Assembly (NCBI GenBank): GCA_017623505.1
Contig: JAGAOZ010000007.1
Location: 108,263-172,262 of the forward strand
Source of the DNA: Alistipes sp.
Lineage (GTDB): Bacteria > Bacteroidota > Bacteroidia > Bacteroidales > Rikenellaceae
Length of the DNA stretch: 64,000 nucleotides
Reading direction: 5' to 3'
This document shows positions 50,297 through 62,899 of this stretch, one piece after another (within the stretch, counting starts at the first letter, position 1; every line of letters starts with the position of its first letter). Under the pieces are notes generated by a model, which was given only the letters and a program-made list of their open reading frames with translations, did no database searches and was not told the DNA's origin. The position numbers and the translations under genes were made by a program.

Positions 50297-52612
50297 TTAC
50301 TTGGCAACATTGATTAATGATACAACAATGGCTGCAGTCGAGGCTGTGGTAGATAATAATCCTAATATCTCATTCCAACGCAATGGCTGACTATATGACT
50401 TCGACGGCACAACGACAATACATCCGGGCTCAATATCTGCCGATAAGCCCGATGCAACCATTCCATTCATGTAGATTACAAAGGAGTGGCGACGGCGTGC
50501 TTTGTTATCAAAACCTCCTGAGGAGCTGATGTAATACTTCATCTTTTTCCCCTCGGTGTATGTTACCGAATTAGGATACATCACAGCTCCCATAACCCTC
50601 ACCGTGCCGTTATATGTCGGTATTGCCAACACATCTCCATCACGTAACACCACATCAGCGTCAGAGTATGGCATCTCTAAAGCTTTTGCCAAATCTATTC
50701 CCACAGGATATACATCGCTGGCAATACGCTCCAACAATGAATCTATCCTCTGCGCATCATTCTGCCTATTAATCATCTCCTGCAAAGCATCGTATTGCAC
50801 CCGCTCCTCTTCGGTCATCCGACGCAAAAGATAAGCCCCCTGAACAAAAGCTCCCGAGGTTATTCCACCGGCATCACCGACTACCTCGGATAGTCGCATA
50901 TTACGTTTGGTAAGAGGGTAACGCCCCTCAAAGGCCACCTCCCCACGCACCTCAACACTACTTTGTGTAATATAGACAGGTGACCGTCTGACGTAGACCT
51001 CATCAAAAGGCTTTAAGACAAACTCCCTCTCCTGCATAGAGAGTCCATCTGTAACGGATAGGGTAAAATTCTCGAATAGTGCCTCCTGAGGTTTTGTACT
51101 TCGTGGCTCACGTATTCGGCGCGTAATGGTGATATTGGCGTGCGATGCCTCCTGCAACATACCTCCGGCAGCCAATATAAGGTCTTGAAGCGTCATACCC
51201 TCAGCATAGGGATAGCTTCCCGGACTCTTTACCGAGCCCATAATATCAACTGTAAAATCCTCTTGCAACTCAGATATTGCCCTTATAACCAAACTATCAT
51301 TCGGGCGCAACACGACATCACTCTTGCCCGCCTCGACTGCCCGTAAATCAATCGTTTCGACCGCCTTTGTCCAATCATCTTTTTCGCGATAGAGCAATGC
51401 TCGCTCAAGGTAGGCATCATCACGTAAACCCTCCGCTCTATCAATCAACTCCTTCAAAGTGTTCACATCCTCTCCCAACGCATAGCTACCCGCACGCGTA
51501 ACTGCACCCTGCACCTCTACCCTATTTCTATCGCGGTCAATACCACCACCCACCTCAACAACATCGCCATCGGCAAGTATAAAATCCTTTATATCATCCC
51601 GACGAAGACGGAAATGTTCTCGCTCAGCTCCTTGACGTCGTACAACGGAGATAGAATTTATGTCGGCATCGGCGGCAAAACCACCTGCGTAGAGTAACAA
51701 GTCAGCCAAGTTTTCTCCCTCCCGAATCTCATACATCATAGGACGCCGTACCTCCCCTCCAATCTGAGCCACAGCATCATGTGTTCGCACCACAACAAGA
51801 TCTGCCTCCTGCAACGCCACATCTACCGCAGCATCGCCACGCAATATATAGTCATACAAATCTACTTCAAACTGCTGTTTTCCGTCCCTCATAACAACAA
51901 TCGACCTCACACTACCTCGCTGGGTTACCCCTCCTGCTAAATTCATAATATGGAACAGTGTAGCAAGCGAAGGCACTGTATAACTGCCTGGCGCATGCAC
52001 CTCTCCGACAACATATACCCTAATCGAGCGAATATCACCCAACGAGAGATTAATCTTCACCGTACCGTCATTCAACCCTGCATATATCTCACTCAAAGCA
52101 CGTCGCACTCTACCGGCTGCCTGTTCAATAGTTATTCCCGACAACGCAATAGGTCCCACGCCATCGACATTAATCTTACCATCGGGTGAGATAACATAGC
52201 TTTGCGAAGACTGCGCATCACCCCACACGTCGATAATCACCTCATCGCCTGGTCCTAACGTATAGTTCTTGGGAGTTGCAAGCGTCAGATTTGGTTCATA
52301 CCGGCACTCCGCGCCAGCAAAAAAATCATATCCAAATATTGCCGCAGAAGGCCTTTTCGCCGAGGTGTTTGCGTGCCGCCTTGTAGCAACAACGCTATCA
52401 CCTACCGAAGTTTCTACCGCTCGGTCTCTATTCAACGGTGGTTTTATAGTCTTCTTGACAGATGTTTGCGCTTGATACTGTCGCTTAAAATCCTCGATTT
52501 GTGCCTCGGTTATATCGCCTCTACGATATGCTTCGATAAGTTCTTCTACACTTTGGGCACTAACAGATGTCGTTGCTACAAGGAGCATAAACATTACAAC
52601 AAATCTCTTCAT
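50297..52612 (-). CDS. Wza-like polysaccharide export protein with several SLBB domains
   Basis: From Met at 52612 (MKRFVVMFMLLVATTSVSA signal) the protein is 771 residues. A GTG six codons upstream is the alternative. Residues about 95-170 are the poly-export domain (TLGPGDEVIIDVWGDAQSSQ, PDGKINVDGVGPIALSG). At least four SLBB-type beta-grasp repeats follow (VYVVGEVHAPGSYTVPS, VEVQGAVTRAGSYALGED, VDIMGSVKSPGSYPYAEG, VEVRGEVAFEGRYPL). The protein forms an outer-membrane or periplasm-spanning channel for exopolysaccharide. It has no lipobox cysteine, unlike E. coli Wza. First gene of the polysaccharide block, with a flavin reductase upstream on the same strand behind a terminator. Confidence 0.9.
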   Translation of the reverse strand: MKRFVVMFMLLVATTSVSAQSVEELIEAYRRGDITEAQIEDFKRQYQAQTSVKKTIKPPLNRDRAVETSVGDSVVATRRHANTSAKRPSAAIFGYDFFAGAECRYEPNLTLATPKNYTLGPGDEVIIDVWGDAQSSQSYVISPDGKINVDGVGPIALSGITIEQAAGRVRRALSEIYAGLNDGTVKINLSLGDIRSIRVYVVGEVHAPGSYTVPSLATLFHIMNLAGGVTQRGSVRSIVVMRDGKQQFEVDLYDYILRGDAAVDVALQEADLVVVRTHDAVAQIGGEVRRPMMYEIREGENLADLLLYAGGFAADADINSISVVRRQGAEREHFRLRRDDIKDFILADGDVVEVGGGIDRDRNRVEVQGAVTRAGSYALGEDVNTLKELIDRAEGLRDDAYLERALLYREKDDWTKAVETIDLRAVEAGKSDVVLRPNDSLVIRAISELQEDFTVDIMGSVKSPGSYPYAEGMTLQDLILAAGGMLQEASHANITITRRIREPRSTKPQEALFENFTLSVTDGLSMQEREFVLKPFDEVYVRRSPVYITQSSVEVRGEVAFEGRYPLTKRNMRLSEVVGDAGGITSGAFVQGAYLLRRMTEEERVQYDALQEMINRQNDAQRIDSLLERIASDVYPVGIDLAKALEMPYSDADVVLRDGDVLAIPTYNGTVRVMGAVMYPNSVTYTEGKKMKYYISSSGGFDNKARRRHSFVIYMNGMVASGLSADIEPGCIVVVPSKSYSQPLRWNEILGLLSTTASTAAIVVSLINVAK

Positions 52613-52653
52613 CCCTACAAATTTTGCCACGAAATATCAAAAAGCATACCTAT

Positions 52654-52691
52654 AATAAAAGGGCTGCACGACTTACCCAGTCATACAACCC
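52654..52691 (-). terminator. Terminator after the flavin reductase gene
   Basis: On the minus strand GGGTTGTATGACT pairs with AGTCGTGCAGCCC (several G-U pairs), followed by TTTTATT. It separates the flavin reductase gene from the Wza-like gene. Confidence 0.75.
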
Positions 52692-52722
52692 TATATTCCT
52701 ATACAAAAGTCCTTTCAGACCC

Positions 52723-53304
52723 CTACTTCTTCGGCTTTTTTCTCACCGACCACCCAAAATGGCCAATTGCCTCGCCAAGTTTAAAGTACTCGCCGTGGCT
52801 ATAAGCGATAAGTTTTGCTCGTTGCAAATCAAACTTACCGCTCTCGGGGTCTATATACTGTTCATCAACCGACACATTAACCACCTCGGCTATAAACATA
52901 TCGTGTGAGCCTAACGGCAAAATCTGCTTAACACGACACTCTACACTTATCGGCGACTCGGCCACTGTCGGAGCCTTCACTACGGCAGAAGGTATCGCCG
53001 TCAGCCCCATAGCCTTAAATTTATCCTCCTCACGACCCGACTTCACACCACACCAATCCGTAGCACGTGCCAAAGACTCAGTTGTAAGGTTTATAACAAA
53101 TTCGCCTGTACGCTTAATTATCTGGTAAGAGTGTCGCTCCGGACGCACCGAAATATAACACATAGCCGGCGTTGAACATATCGTACCCGTCCACGCCACA
53201 GTGAGCATATTATACTCCTGCTGCGTCTCACCACAACTAACCAACACCGCCGGCAGCGGATAAATCATCGTTCCGGGTCTCCAATTCTCTCTTTTGCCTG
53301 CCAT
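52723..53304 (-). CDS. Flavin reductase family protein (FMN-binding)
   Basis: The 193-residue protein matches the flavin reductase (DIM6/NTAB) split-barrel family: PLPAVLVSCGETQQEYNMLT, VAWTGTICSTPAMCYISVRP, SYQIIKRTGEFVINLTTES and HDMFIAEVVNVSVDEQYID. FMN binds in this barrel and is reduced by NAD(P)H; some relatives are flavin stores or partners of rubredoxin-type systems. The substrate partner is unknown. It is a single gene between tRNA-Arg and the polysaccharide block, with its own terminator. Confidence 0.88.
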   Translation of the reverse strand: MAGKRENWRPGTMIYPLPAVLVSCGETQQEYNMLTVAWTGTICSTPAMCYISVRPERHSYQIIKRTGEFVINLTTESLARATDWCGVKSGREEDKFKAMGLTAIPSAVVKAPTVAESPISVECRVKQILPLGSHDMFIAEVVNVSVDEQYIDPESGKFDLQRAKLIAYSHGEYFKLGEAIGHFGWSVRKKPKK

Positions 53305-53332
53305 ATATATTTGGATTACTATAAAGAAAAAG

Positions 53333-53404
53333 TAGCTCCACCGCGACTCGAACGCGAATTTAAGGTTTAGGAAACCTTCGTTCTATCCCTTGAACTATAG
53401 AGCC
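53333..53404 (-). tRNA. tRNA-Arg(CCT)
   Basis: On the minus strand: acceptor GGCTCTA/TGGAGCT with two G-U pairs, D-stem GTTC/GAAC, anticodon stem AAGGT/ACCTT with loop TTCCTAA (anticodon CCT), T-loop TTCGAGT, discriminator A, no encoded CCA. Confidence 0.93.
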
Positions 53405-53473
53405 AAAACCACCTCGCCTCAGCGAAAGCATCACAAAGGTAATAAAAATTATTGTAATTCAGCCTTAGTAGTA

Positions 53474-53507
53474 TAAAAAAGGCTCGTCCCAATGCAGGAA
53501 CGAGCCT
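53474..53507 (-). terminator. Terminator of the rpoBC operon
   Basis: On the minus strand AGGCTCGT pairs with ACGAGCCT, followed by six T. It lies just after the rpoC stop and before tRNA-Arg. Confidence 0.85.
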
Positions 53508-53527
53508 CATACTATATCTATCGAAGA

Positions 53528-56500
53528 TTACTCCTCAGCAAAGTAGTTATCCTCGCGCAACGCCTCAACATCGGCCTTAAGACCAACAACGAGATTGTCG
53601 TAATCGCGCAAACCAGTACCACCAGGAATCAAGTGACCACAGATAACATTCTCCTTCAAGTTCTCCAGTGGGTCAATCTTACCCTGGATAGCTGCCTCGT
53701 TCAAGACCTTAGTAGTCTCCTGGAACGATGCTGCTGAGATGAAGCTTGAAGTCTGCAATGCAGCACGAGTAATACCCTGAAGCACCTGATTAGATGTAGC
53801 AGGAACGATATCACGAACCTGAACAGTCTTCATATCACGACGCTTGAGTGATGAATTCTCGTCACGCAACTTACGCATCGAAATAATCTGACCCGGCTGA
53901 ACGTTCTGAGAATCACCCGCATCGGTAACAACTACCTTATCGTACAATTCGTCGTTTGCGTCCATAAAGTCCCACTTATCAACTACCTGATCCTCAAAGA
54001 AGCGTGAGTCGCCGGCATCCTCAATCTTAACCTTGCTCATCATCTGACGAACAATAACCTCGAAGTGCTTATCGTTAATCTTCACACCCTGCATACGGTA
54101 TACCTCCTGAACCTCGTTCACGATATACTCCTGCACCTTCGTTGGACCAAGGATACGCAAGATATCACTTGGAGTGATAGCGCCATCCGAAAGTGGCATA
54201 CCTGCCTTCACAAAGTCGTTCTCCTGAACAACAATCTGACGTGACAATGGTACCAGATATTTCTTCTGCTCGCCCTGCTTAGCTGTAATGATAATCTCAC
54301 GGTTACCACGCTTAATCTTACCGAATGTTACCTCACCGTCAATCTCCGATACAACAGCCGGATTAGATGGATTACGAGCCTCAAAGAGCTCTGTAACACG
54401 TGGAAGACCTCCGGTGATATCACCGCCACTCTTACCTACGGCACGTGGAATCTTAATAAGAATATCACCCGCCTTAATCTTACCGTTATCCTTAACGATA
54501 ATGTGAGCTGTTACTGGCAAGTTATACGACTTAACCAACTCGCCCTCCTTATCCACGATGTGAATAACAGGGTTCTTGGTACGGTCCTTAGACTCGATAA
54601 CAACCTTCTCCGAAAGACCGGTCTGCTCGTCACGCTCATCGCGGTATGTTACACCCTCGATAACGTTCTCGAACTGCACCTTACCATCTGTCTCGGCGAT
54701 AATTACAGCGTTATATGGATCCCACTCGCAAATCAAATCACCCTTCTTTACCATTACACCATCGGCCATATAGAGCAACGATGCGTATGGAAGAGCATGT
54801 GTATAGAGCACAATCTCTGTCTTAGGATCAACGATACGGAACTCTGACTGACGTGATACTACAATCTGTGCAGCATCGCCATTTGAGTTCTTACCCTTAA
54901 TGGTACGCAACTCATCAATCTCCAGACGTCCCTCATACTTCGATACGACGTTAGTCTCAACAGTTGAACCACCCGCAACACCACCGACGTGGAACGTACG
55001 AAGTGTAAGCTGAGTACCTGGCTCACCGATAGACTGTGCAGCGATAACACCGACAACCTCACCCTTCTGTACCATGCGGGCTGTTGCAAGGTTACGGCCG
55101 TAACACTTAGCACAAACACCGCGACGCGCCTCACAAGTGAGTACTGAACGAATCTCTACTGACTCCAGTGGAGACTCCTCGATAGCTTGTGCAATCTGCT
55201 CGGTAATCTCCTCACCAGCCTTACACATAACCTCACCTGTAATTGGGTGGATGATGTCGTTAAGAGCTGTACGACCCAAAATTCTATCATAGAGAGTCTG
55301 AACAACGTCATCATTACGCTTGATAGCCGTAGCTGTCAAACCACGCAATGTGCCGCAATCATCCTCATTGATAATCACATCCTGAGCAACGTCTACCAGA
55401 CGACGAGTCAAGTAACCTGCATCGGCAGTCTTCAACGCGGTATCGGCCAAACCCTTACGAGCACCGTGAGTAGAGATAAAATACTCCAGCACAGAAAGAC
55501 CCTCCTTAAAGTTCGAGAGGATAGGGTTCTCGATAACCTGCTGACCACCCTCAACACCTGACTTCTGTGGCTTAGCCATCAGACCACGCATACCAGAGAG
55601 CTGACGAATCTGCTCCTTAGAACCACGGGCACCAGAATCAAGCATCATATATACAGGGTTAAAACCATCCTGATCCTTAACCAATGTATCGATTACCTGC
55701 TTAGTAAGCTTATTGTTGATGTTAGTCCAAACGTCAATAATCTGGTTATATCGCTCATTATTAGTGATAAGACCCATGTTATAGTCCTCCATGATGGCAT
55801 CAGCCTTAGCATAACCCTCCTGCACCAACTCCTGCTTAGAATCAGGGATAACCACAGCGTCAAGGTTAAATGACAGACCACCCTGGAATGCCATACGGTA
55901 ACCCATATTCTTAATTGCATCCAAGAACTTGGCAACCTTATCAGCACCGGCCTTCTTCAACACAACAGCGATGATATCACGCAATGACTTCTTAGTCAAA
56001 ACAGTGTTGATATAACCTACCTCCTCAGGTACAACCTGATTGAAGAGGATACGACCGATTGTAGTCTGCTTAAGCTCCTCGAAAGCATTACCATTTTGGT
56101 CTACATCACGTACCAAGCACTTTACCTCGGCATGCAAGTCGGCACGCTTCTCGTTATAAGCGATAATTGCCTCCTCAGGACCGTAGAATACAAGACCTTC
56201 ACCCTTAGCACCCTTACGAGGCTTAGTGATATAGTAAAGACCGAGGACCATATCCTGCGAAGGTACAGTAATAGGAGCACCATTAGCAGGGTTAAGGACG
56301 TTGTGCGAACCGAGCATCAAAAGCTGAGCCTCCAAGATTGCAGCATTGCCCAATGGCAAGTGTACCGCCATCTGGTCACCATCGAAGTCGGCGTTAAACG
56401 CAGTACAAGCCAGTGGATGCAACTGCATTGCCTTACCCTCGATAAGCTTAGGCTGGAATGCCTGAATACCCAAACGGTGAAGGGTCGGAGCACGGTTCAT

Positions 56501-57799
56501 CAATACAGGGTGACCCTTAATCACGTTCTCCAATATACCCCATATAACAGGATCCTTACGATCAATAATCTTCTTTGCAGACTTAACCGTCTTAACTATT
56601 CCACGCTCGATGAGCTTACGGATAACGAATGGCTTGTAGAGCTCAGCCGCCATATCCTTTGGAATACCCATCTCGTGCATATTAAGCTCAGGACCTACAA
56701 CGATAACCGAACGAGCCGAATAATCGACACGCTTACCGAGCAAGTTCTGACGGAAACGACCCTGCTTACCCTTAAGTGAGTCAGAGAGTGACTTCAACGG
56801 ACGGTTGCTCTCGTTCTTCACAGCGTTACTCTTACGAGAGTTGTCGAACAATGAATCGACAGCCTCCTGCAACATACGCTTCTCATTACGCAAGATAACC
56901 TCAGGAGCCTTAATCTCGATAAGACGCTTCAGACGGTTATTACGGATGATAACTCGACGATACAAATCGTTCAAGTCCGAAGTAGCGAAACGACCACCAT
57001 CCAGTGGTACCAACGGACGCAACTCAGGTGGAATAACAGGAATCACGTTCAATACCATCCACTCTGGACGGTTCTTTGTACCCGATGCACGGAACGACTC
57101 AATGACGTTCAACTGCTTAAGAGCCTCGCTCTTACGCTGCTGTGAAGTCTCTGTCGATGCACGGTGACGCAATGAGTATGAGAGAGAGTCCAAATCTACC
57201 TGCTTCAACAGCTCATAAACAGCCTCACCACCCATCTTAGCCACAAACTTCTGTGGGTCATCATTATCCAACGCCTGATTGCCCTTTGGCAGAGCAGCCA
57301 AAACGTCCAAATACTCCTTCTCAGCCAAAGTCTGGAGACGCTCGATACCCTGCTCAGCAGCAGCACCCGGATTAATTACCACATAACGCTCGTAGTAAAT
57401 AATCGACTCCAATTTCTTGGTTGGAATACCCAAAAGATAACCAATCTTCGATGGCAAAGAACGAAAATACCATATATGTACTACCGGTACAACGAGCGAG
57501 ATGTGTCCCATACGCTCACGACGTACCTTCTTCTCTGTAACCTCTACACCACAACGGTCGCAGACGATACCCTTATAACGGATTCTCTTATACTTACCGC
57601 AATGGCACTCATAATCCTTCACAGGACCAAAGATGCGCTCGCAGAACAATCCGTCACGCTCAGGCTTGTAGGTACGGTAGTTGATTGTCTCCGGTTTGAG
57701 AACCTCACCGCTTGACTGCGCCAAAATCTCCTCAGGAGATGCAAGACCAATCGAGATGTGGCTATAACCGTGTTGCTTATTATTATCTTTAATTGACAT
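53528..57799 (-). CDS. rpoC: RNA polymerase beta' subunit RpoC
   Basis: Full-length, 1423 residues. The N-terminal zinc ribbon has Cys65, Cys67, Cys80 and Cys83; the catalytic NADFDGD aspartates are at 469-475; [14 protein letters not shown] gives the second zinc site. Bridge helix and trigger-loop region are recognisable ([41 protein letters not shown]). It forms the catalytic centre with RpoB. It starts 36 bp after the rpoB stop. The length is typical of Bacteroidota, and nothing odd was noticed. Confidence 0.98.
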   Translation of the reverse strand: MSIKDNNKQHGYSHISIGLASPEEILAQSSGEVLKPETINYRTYKPERDGLFCERIFGPVKDYECHCGKYKRIRYKGIVCDRCGVEVTEKKVRRERMGHISLVVPVVHIWYFRSLPSKIGYLLGIPTKKLESIIYYERYVVINPGAAAEQGIERLQTLAEKEYLDVLAALPKGNQALDNDDPQKFVAKMGGEAVYELLKQVDLDSLSYSLRHRASTETSQQRKSEALKQLNVIESFRASGTKNRPEWMVLNVIPVIPPELRPLVPLDGGRFATSDLNDLYRRVIIRNNRLKRLIEIKAPEVILRNEKRMLQEAVDSLFDNSRKSNAVKNESNRPLKSLSDSLKGKQGRFRQNLLGKRVDYSARSVIVVGPELNMHEMGIPKDMAAELYKPFVIRKLIERGIVKTVKSAKKIIDRKDPVIWGILENVIKGHPVLMNRAPTLHRLGIQAFQPKLIEGKAMQLHPLACTAFNADFDGDQMAVHLPLGNAAILEAQLLMLGSHNVLNPANGAPITVPSQDMVLGLYYITKPRKGAKGEGLVFYGPEEAIIAYNEKRADLHAEVKCLVRDVDQNGNAFEELKQTTIGRILFNQVVPEEVGYINTVLTKKSLRDIIAVVLKKAGADKVAKFLDAIKNMGYRMAFQGGLSFNLDAVVIPDSKQELVQEGYAKADAIMEDYNMGLITNNERYNQIIDVWTNINNKLTKQVIDTLVKDQDGFNPVYMMLDSGARGSKEQIRQLSGMRGLMAKPQKSGVEGGQQVIENPILSNFKEGLSVLEYFISTHGARKGLADTALKTADAGYLTRRLVDVAQDVIINEDDCGTLRGLTATAIKRNDDVVQTLYDRILGRTALNDIIHPITGEVMCKAGEEITEQIAQAIEESPLESVEIRSVLTCEARRGVCAKCYGRNLATARMVQKGEVVGVIAAQSIGEPGTQLTLRTFHVGGVAGGSTVETNVVSKYEGRLEIDELRTIKGKNSNGDAAQIVVSRQSEFRIVDPKTEIVLYTHALPYASLLYMADGVMVKKGDLICEWDPYNAVIIAETDGKVQFENVIEGVTYRDERDEQTGLSEKVVIESKDRTKNPVIHIVDKEGELVKSYNLPVTAHIIVKDNGKIKAGDILIKIPRAVGKSGGDITGGLPRVTELFEARNPSNPAVVSEIDGEVTFGKIKRGNREIIITAKQGEQKKYLVPLSRQIVVQENDFVKAGMPLSDGAITPSDILRILGPTKVQEYIVNEVQEVYRMQGVKINDKHFEVIVRQMMSKVKIEDAGDSRFFEDQVVDKWDFMDANDELYDKVVVTDAGDSQNVQPGQIISMRKLRDENSSLKRRDMKTVQVRDIVPATSNQVLQGITRAALQTSSFISAASFQETTKVLNEAAIQGKIDPLENLKENVICGHLIPGGTGLRDYDNLVVGLKADVEALREDNYFAEE

Positions 57800-57835
57800 A
57801 ACGCTTAATCTCTTTACTAATTTATACCTACTTTA

Positions 57836-60800
57836 TTACTTTTCGAGTTTAACCGAAAGCGCCAGACCGCGCAACTCATGCAAAAGCACATTCATTGCCT
57901 CAGGTACACCCGGACGTGGAAGGTTATCACCCTTAACGATAGCCTCATAAGCCTTAGCACGACCCATTACATCGTCAGACTTGATGGTAAGAATCTCCTG
58001 AAGGATGTTTGCAGCACCGAAGCCCTCAAGAGCCCAAACCTCCATCTCACCAAAACGCTGACCACCAAACTGAGCCTTACCGCCCAATGGCTGCTGAGTA
58101 ATGAGTGAGTATGGACCGATCGAACGCGCGTGCATCTTATCATCAATCATGTGGCCCAACTTAAGCATATAAATCACGCCGACAGTTGCTGGCTGGTCAA
58201 ACTTCTCACCTGTACCACCATCATACAAATATGTACGACCGCTACGAGGAACACCTGCCTTAGCTGTATACTCGTTAATCTGCTCAAGTGAAGCACCGTC
58301 GAAGATAGGTGTAGCGAACTTCAAACCAAGCTCCTTACCAGCCCAACCCAAAACGGTCTCATAAATCTGACCGAGGTTCATTCGTGAAGGCACACCCAGC
58401 GGGTTCAAACAGATATCCACGATTGTTCCATCCTCCAAGAATGGCATATCCTCGTCGCGAACAACCTTCGCTACGATACCCTTGTTACCGTGGCGACCTG
58501 CCATCTTATCACCCACCTTCAGCTTACGCTTCTTAGCGATATATACCTTTGCCATCTGGATTACTCCCGATGTAGGAATCTCATCACCATTCGAGAGGTT
58601 GAACTTCTCACGCTTGATACGTGCATCTATCTTCTTCCACTCTACTGTATAGTTATTGATTGTAGTTGCAATCAACTCGTCGAGGTGAGCATCTCCTGTC
58701 CAACCGGCGCTACCCAAGTTCAGGTAACCGGCCATAACACCTGTCTTCTCGTCAGTTGTACGTGAAGAGATCTCCTCCAACATCTTCTGAGTAAACTTAG
58801 TACCAGGAGCGTAGAGCTCAACACCAAAGTAGTCGCTAACATTAGCTACAACCTTGCCCTCTACCAACTGCCACAACTTACCAACCAAAATCTTAGTCAG
58901 CTCGGCAATCTCAGCAGCAAATCTCTGGTCAATCTGCTCCAACTGAGCGCGCTCTGATGCCTTACCCTTCTTGCCCTCCTTCTGTGCATGGCTGTAAAGC
59001 TTAGTGTCGATAACAACACCGTGCAATGATGGCTGAGCCTTTGTAGAGGCATCCTTTACATCACCTGCCTTATCACCGAAGATAGCACGCAAGAGCTTCT
59101 CCTCTGGAGATGGGTCGCTCTCACCCTTAGGGGTAATCTTACCGATAAGGATATCGCCTGGATGAACATTCGCACCAATACGAATGATACCATTTGCATC
59201 CAAATCCTTTGTAGCATCCTCGCTCACGTTTGGAATATCCGAAGTAAGCTCCTCGACACCACGCTTAGTATCACGCACCTCAGCTATGTACTCTGTAACG
59301 TGTACTGAAGTGAAGATATCCTCGCGCTGAATACGCTCCGAGATAACAATAGCATCCTCGAAGTTATAACCCTTCCAAGGCATGAATGCTACCTTCAAGT
59401 TGCGTCCCAAAGCCAACTCACCGGCCTGAGTTGAATAACCCTCGGTGATTACCTGACCCTTAGTTACGTGGTCGCCTGTAAGCACAGTAGGCTTCAGTGT
59501 AACTGTTGTCTCCTGGTTTGTACGGCGATAACGTGGCAACTCGTATGTTGTAACCTCCGGTGCGAATGAGCAGATAACCTCCTCCTTCGTACGCTCGTAA
59601 CGAATCTGAATCTTTGTAGCATCGACAAATACTACCTCACCATCACCCTCAGCAACAATCTGTATACGGCTATCAGAGATCATCTCCTTCTCGATACCTG
59701 TACCAACGATTGGAGCCTCGCATGTTACCAAAGGTACTGCCTGACGCATCATGTTAGAACCCATCAACGCACGGTTAGCATCGTCATGCTCCAAGAATGG
59801 AATCAAGCTTGCAGCGATAGATGCAATCTGGTTAGGCGCAACGTCCATCAACGTTACCTCCTTGTCGGTTACAACAGGGAAGTCTGCACCCTCACGAGCC
59901 TTGATACGATCTGGGTTGAGGAAGTGGCCCTCGTCATCCATAGGCTCATTTGACTGAGCTACGATGTGACCATCCTCAGCCTCTGCTGAGTAATATTTGA
60001 TGTGAGAGTTATCCAAATCTACCTTACCATCCACTACTGAGCGGTATGGAGTCTCGATAAATCCCATATCTGAAATCTTCGCATATACACACAATGACGA
60101 AATCAAACCGATATTTGGTCCCTCAGGAGACTCAATCGGACACAATCGACCATAGTGAGTATAGTGAACGTCACGAACCTCGAAACCTGCACGGTCACGT
60201 GAAAGACCGCCAGGACCCAGTGCAGACAGACGACGCTTGTGCGTAATCTCAGCCAATGGGTTAATCTGGTCCATGAACTGCGAGAGCTGGCTGGTACCGA
60301 AGAACGAACCAACAACGCTCGACAATGTCTTCGCATTAATCAGGTCAATAGGAGTAAAGACCTCATTATCACGAACATTCATACGCTCGCGGATAGTACG
60401 AGCCATACGAACGAAACCTACTGAGAACTGATTAGCCAACTGCTCGCCAACGGTACGAACACGACGGTTCGAAAGGTGGTCAATATCATCAACCTCCGCC
60501 TTAGAGTTAATCAACTGAATCAAGTACTTGATAATCTCGATGATATCCTCACGAGTCAAAATGCGAACGTTAGGATCAACATCCAAATTAAGCTTGGTGT
60601 TGATACGGTAACGACCTACATCTCCCAAATCGTAACGCTTATCTGAGAAGAAAAGCTTATCGATTACATCGCGAGCAGTAGACTCATCGGGTGGCTCCGA
60701 CGCGCGCAGCTGCCTATAAATATAGACAACGGCCTCCTTTTCGGAGTTACATGTATCCTTCTGCAAGGTGTTGTAGATGATAGAGAAGTCAATACCTGAT

Positions 60801-61699
60801 GCGTTCTCCTTATGAAGCAAGATAGTCTTAGCTCCACTCTCCAAAATAGCATCAATATGCTCCTCGGTAAGCTCTACCTCACGATCGACAATAACGTTAT
60901 TACGCTCGATAGATACAACCTCACCGGTATCCTCATCTACGAAATCCTCTACCCAACTTGAGAGAATACGTGCAGCCAACTTACGGCCCACAGCCTTCTT
61001 CAAGTTAGTCTTTGTAACCTTAACCTCGTCGGCAAGGTCAAATATCTCAAGAATCTGCTTATCAGTCTCAAAACCGATAGCACGCAATAGAGTCGTTACA
61101 GGCAACTTCTTCTTACGGTCGATGTAAGCATACATCACGTTGTTGATATCGGTAGCAAACTCAATCCACGAACCCTTGAAAGGAATGATACGTGCAGAAT
61201 AGAGCTTTGTACCGTTAGTGTGCATACTCTGGCCGAAGAATACACCTGGTGAACGGTGCAACTGCGAAACAACGACACGCTCTGCTCCGTTGAAAACGAA
61301 GGTACCACGGTCGGTCATGTAAGGGATAGTACCGAAGTAAACATCCTGAACTACCACGCCGAAATCCTCATGCTCGTCGTCTGTGCAGTAAAGTTTCAGC
61401 TTAGCCTTCAAAGGCACGCTGTAAGTCAGACCACGCTCCAAACACTCCTCGATAGAGTAGCGGGGCGGATCAATATAGTAGTCAATAAACTCCAGAACGA
61501 AATTGTTTCTGGTATCTGTAATAGGGAAATTCTCCTGGAACACCTTATACAAGCCCTCCTTCTTACGGTTCTCGGCCGTTGTGTCCATCTGGAAGAAATC
61601 TCGGAATGATTTAAGCTGTACCTCCAGCAAGTCAGGATATGGAACCCTGTTCTTGATCGTAGAGAAGCTAATTCTTTGTTGTTGTTTTGATGTGGACAT
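57836..61699 (-). CDS. rpoB: RNA polymerase beta subunit RpoB
   Basis: Full-length, 1287 residues. The rifampicin cluster (about residues 465-500, [20 protein letters not shown], then LSALGPGGL) shows wild-type-like Asp, His and Ser residues, so no common rifampicin-resistance change is visible. The active-site region (GRHGNKG) and the C-terminal [20 protein letters not shown] are present. Preceded by a 238-bp gap after rplL containing a hairpin, and followed by rpoC. Confidence 0.98.
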   Translation of the reverse strand: MSTSKQQQRISFSTIKNRVPYPDLLEVQLKSFRDFFQMDTTAENRKKEGLYKVFQENFPITDTRNNFVLEFIDYYIDPPRYSIEECLERGLTYSVPLKAKLKLYCTDDEHEDFGVVVQDVYFGTIPYMTDRGTFVFNGAERVVVSQLHRSPGVFFGQSMHTNGTKLYSARIIPFKGSWIEFATDINNVMYAYIDRKKKLPVTTLLRAIGFETDKQILEIFDLADEVKVTKTNLKKAVGRKLAARILSSWVEDFVDEDTGEVVSIERNNVIVDREVELTEEHIDAILESGAKTILLHKENASGIDFSIIYNTLQKDTCNSEKEAVVYIYRQLRASEPPDESTARDVIDKLFFSDKRYDLGDVGRYRINTKLNLDVDPNVRILTREDIIEIIKYLIQLINSKAEVDDIDHLSNRRVRTVGEQLANQFSVGFVRMARTIRERMNVRDNEVFTPIDLINAKTLSSVVGSFFGTSQLSQFMDQINPLAEITHKRRLSALGPGGLSRDRAGFEVRDVHYTHYGRLCPIESPEGPNIGLISSLCVYAKISDMGFIETPYRSVVDGKVDLDNSHIKYYSAEAEDGHIVAQSNEPMDDEGHFLNPDRIKAREGADFPVVTDKEVTLMDVAPNQIASIAASLIPFLEHDDANRALMGSNMMRQAVPLVTCEAPIVGTGIEKEMISDSRIQIVAEGDGEVVFVDATKIQIRYERTKEEVICSFAPEVTTYELPRYRRTNQETTVTLKPTVLTGDHVTKGQVITEGYSTQAGELALGRNLKVAFMPWKGYNFEDAIVISERIQREDIFTSVHVTEYIAEVRDTKRGVEELTSDIPNVSEDATKDLDANGIIRIGANVHPGDILIGKITPKGESDPSPEEKLLRAIFGDKAGDVKDASTKAQPSLHGVVIDTKLYSHAQKEGKKGKASERAQLEQIDQRFAAEIAELTKILVGKLWQLVEGKVVANVSDYFGVELYAPGTKFTQKMLEEISSRTTDEKTGVMAGYLNLGSAGWTGDAHLDELIATTINNYTVEWKKIDARIKREKFNLSNGDEIPTSGVIQMAKVYIAKKRKLKVGDKMAGRHGNKGIVAKVVRDEDMPFLEDGTIVDICLNPLGVPSRMNLGQIYETVLGWAGKELGLKFATPIFDGASLEQINEYTAKAGVPRSGRTYLYDGGTGEKFDQPATVGVIYMLKLGHMIDDKMHARSIGPYSLITQQPLGGKAQFGGQRFGEMEVWALEGFGAANILQEILTIKSDDVMGRAKAYEAIVKGDNLPRPGVPEAMNVLLHELRGLALSVKLEK

Positions 61700-61870
61700 C
61701 TTAAATCAATTTTGTTGAAGTGTGAGTACTCACGGGGCGTGCACTCCCCATAAAATGCGGACATTTTTATCCCGCTAATGCCCTCAGTGTAAGCGATATA
61801 CACAATGAGAGCATCTCAATATGTCAAACATTGGATACAGCTCAAACGGCACTTCCAATATTTAGACCAG

Positions 61871-61908
61871 AAAAGGTATAGGGCTTACTCACAGCAAGCC
61901 ACTATACC
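61871..61908 (-). promoter_or_regulatory. Attenuator-like hairpin in the rplL-rpoB gap
   Basis: On the minus strand GGTATAGTGGCTT pairs with AAGCCCTATACC, followed by TTTTCTGG. A partial terminator between ribosomal-protein and polymerase genes is known in other bacteria and would lower rpoBC expression relative to rplJL; here the hairpin is seen but its function is inferred. Confidence 0.6.
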
Positions 61909-61937
61909 CGATTGTGTCTGATAAGTTATTAAGTAAA

Positions 61938-62312
61938 TTACTTAAGCTCAACCTCAGCACCTGCCTCCTCGAGAGCAGACTTGATAGACTCAGCCTCCTC
62001 CTTAGAGATACCCTCCTTAACTGCCTTAGGAGCACCATCAACCAATGCCTTAGCATCGCCCAATGAGAGACCAGCCAACTCCTTAACTGCCTTAATAACC
62101 TGGAGCTTAGCCTGACCTGCGCTCTTCAAGATAACGTCGAATGAAGTCTTCTCGGCAACAGCAGCCTCACCTGCAGCAGCAGGAGCAGCAACTGCAACAG
62201 CTGCAGCAGCTGGCTCGATACCATACTCCTCCTTGAGGATAGTAGCCAATTCATTTACCTCCTTAACTGTCAAATTTACCAATTCTTCAGCTAATACTTT
62301 AACATCTGCCAT
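61938..62312 (-). CDS. rplL: Ribosomal protein bL12 (L7/L12)
   Basis: 124 residues, normal length. The N-terminal dimerisation helix ([20 protein letters not shown]) is joined by an Ala-rich hinge to the C-terminal domain ([20 protein letters not shown], then [20 protein letters not shown]), which recruits translation GTPases. It lies 38 bp after rplJ. The stop at 61938 is followed by the 238-bp gap to rpoB. Confidence 0.97.
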   Translation of the reverse strand: MADVKVLAEELVNLTVKEVNELATILKEEYGIEPAAAAVAVAAPAAAGEAAVAEKTSFDVILKSAGQAKLQVIKAVKELAGLSLGDAKALVDGAPKAVKEGISKEEAESIKSALEEAGAEVELK

Positions 62313-62350
62313 AGTTGTATAATTTTTTAAGTTTTGTTTTTGTTGTTTGT

Positions 62351-62875
62351 TTAGTTGTTTCTTTCTTCGAGTGCCTTCACTAAGCCGGCAATCTTCTGAC
62401 CTGCACTACCCTGCAATGCAGAAATAACATTCTTCGCTGGAGACTGCAAGAGTGATACGATATCACCGATAAGCTCCTCACGGCTCTTAATGTTACAAAG
62501 AGCGTCAAGCTGGTTGTCACCTACGTACACGCAACCCTCAACGTATGCAGCCTTCAAAACAGGCTTATCGCAAGACTTACGGAACTCCTTGATAAGAACA
62601 GCTGGTGCCTTACCAGTCTCGGTGAACATCACAGATGTTGAACCCTCCAATACGTTTACCAAATCAGCATCGGCCTTCTCTACCTTCTCAAGTGCCTTGG
62701 TAAGCAAAGTATTCTTAACTACTACGAGCTTAATACCACTCTCAAAACACTTACGACGCAATGAAGCAGTCTGCTCAGCATTCAAAGCCTCAATGTTGGT
62801 AATGTAGAAGTGAGGGTATGCATTGAGCTGCTCTGCAAGGCCATTAATTACGGCCAATTTTTCTTCTCTTGTCAT
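62351..62875 (-). CDS. rplJ: Ribosomal protein uL10
   Basis: 174 residues. It contains the L10 N-terminal rRNA-binding fold ([41 protein letters not shown]) and the C-terminal helix that binds L12 dimers ([20 protein letters not shown], then [12 protein letters not shown]). In other bacteria L10 can repress its own operon; no leader structure could be assigned in the 24-bp gap after rplA. Confidence 0.96.
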   Translation of the reverse strand: MTREEKLAVINGLAEQLNAYPHFYITNIEALNAEQTASLRRKCFESGIKLVVVKNTLLTKALEKVEKADADLVNVLEGSTSVMFTETGKAPAVLIKEFRKSCDKPVLKAAYVEGCVYVGDNQLDALCNIKSREELIGDIVSLLQSPAKNVISALQGSAGQKIAGLVKALEERNN

Positions 62876-62899
62876 AACTTTCTAATCCTCCTTCTTTAA

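Noticed and set aside
60180-60320. Rifampicin-resistance substitution in RpoB
   Set aside because: The cluster I Asp, His and Ser positions match the wild-type motif; the Ile in MDQINPL looks like natural variation.
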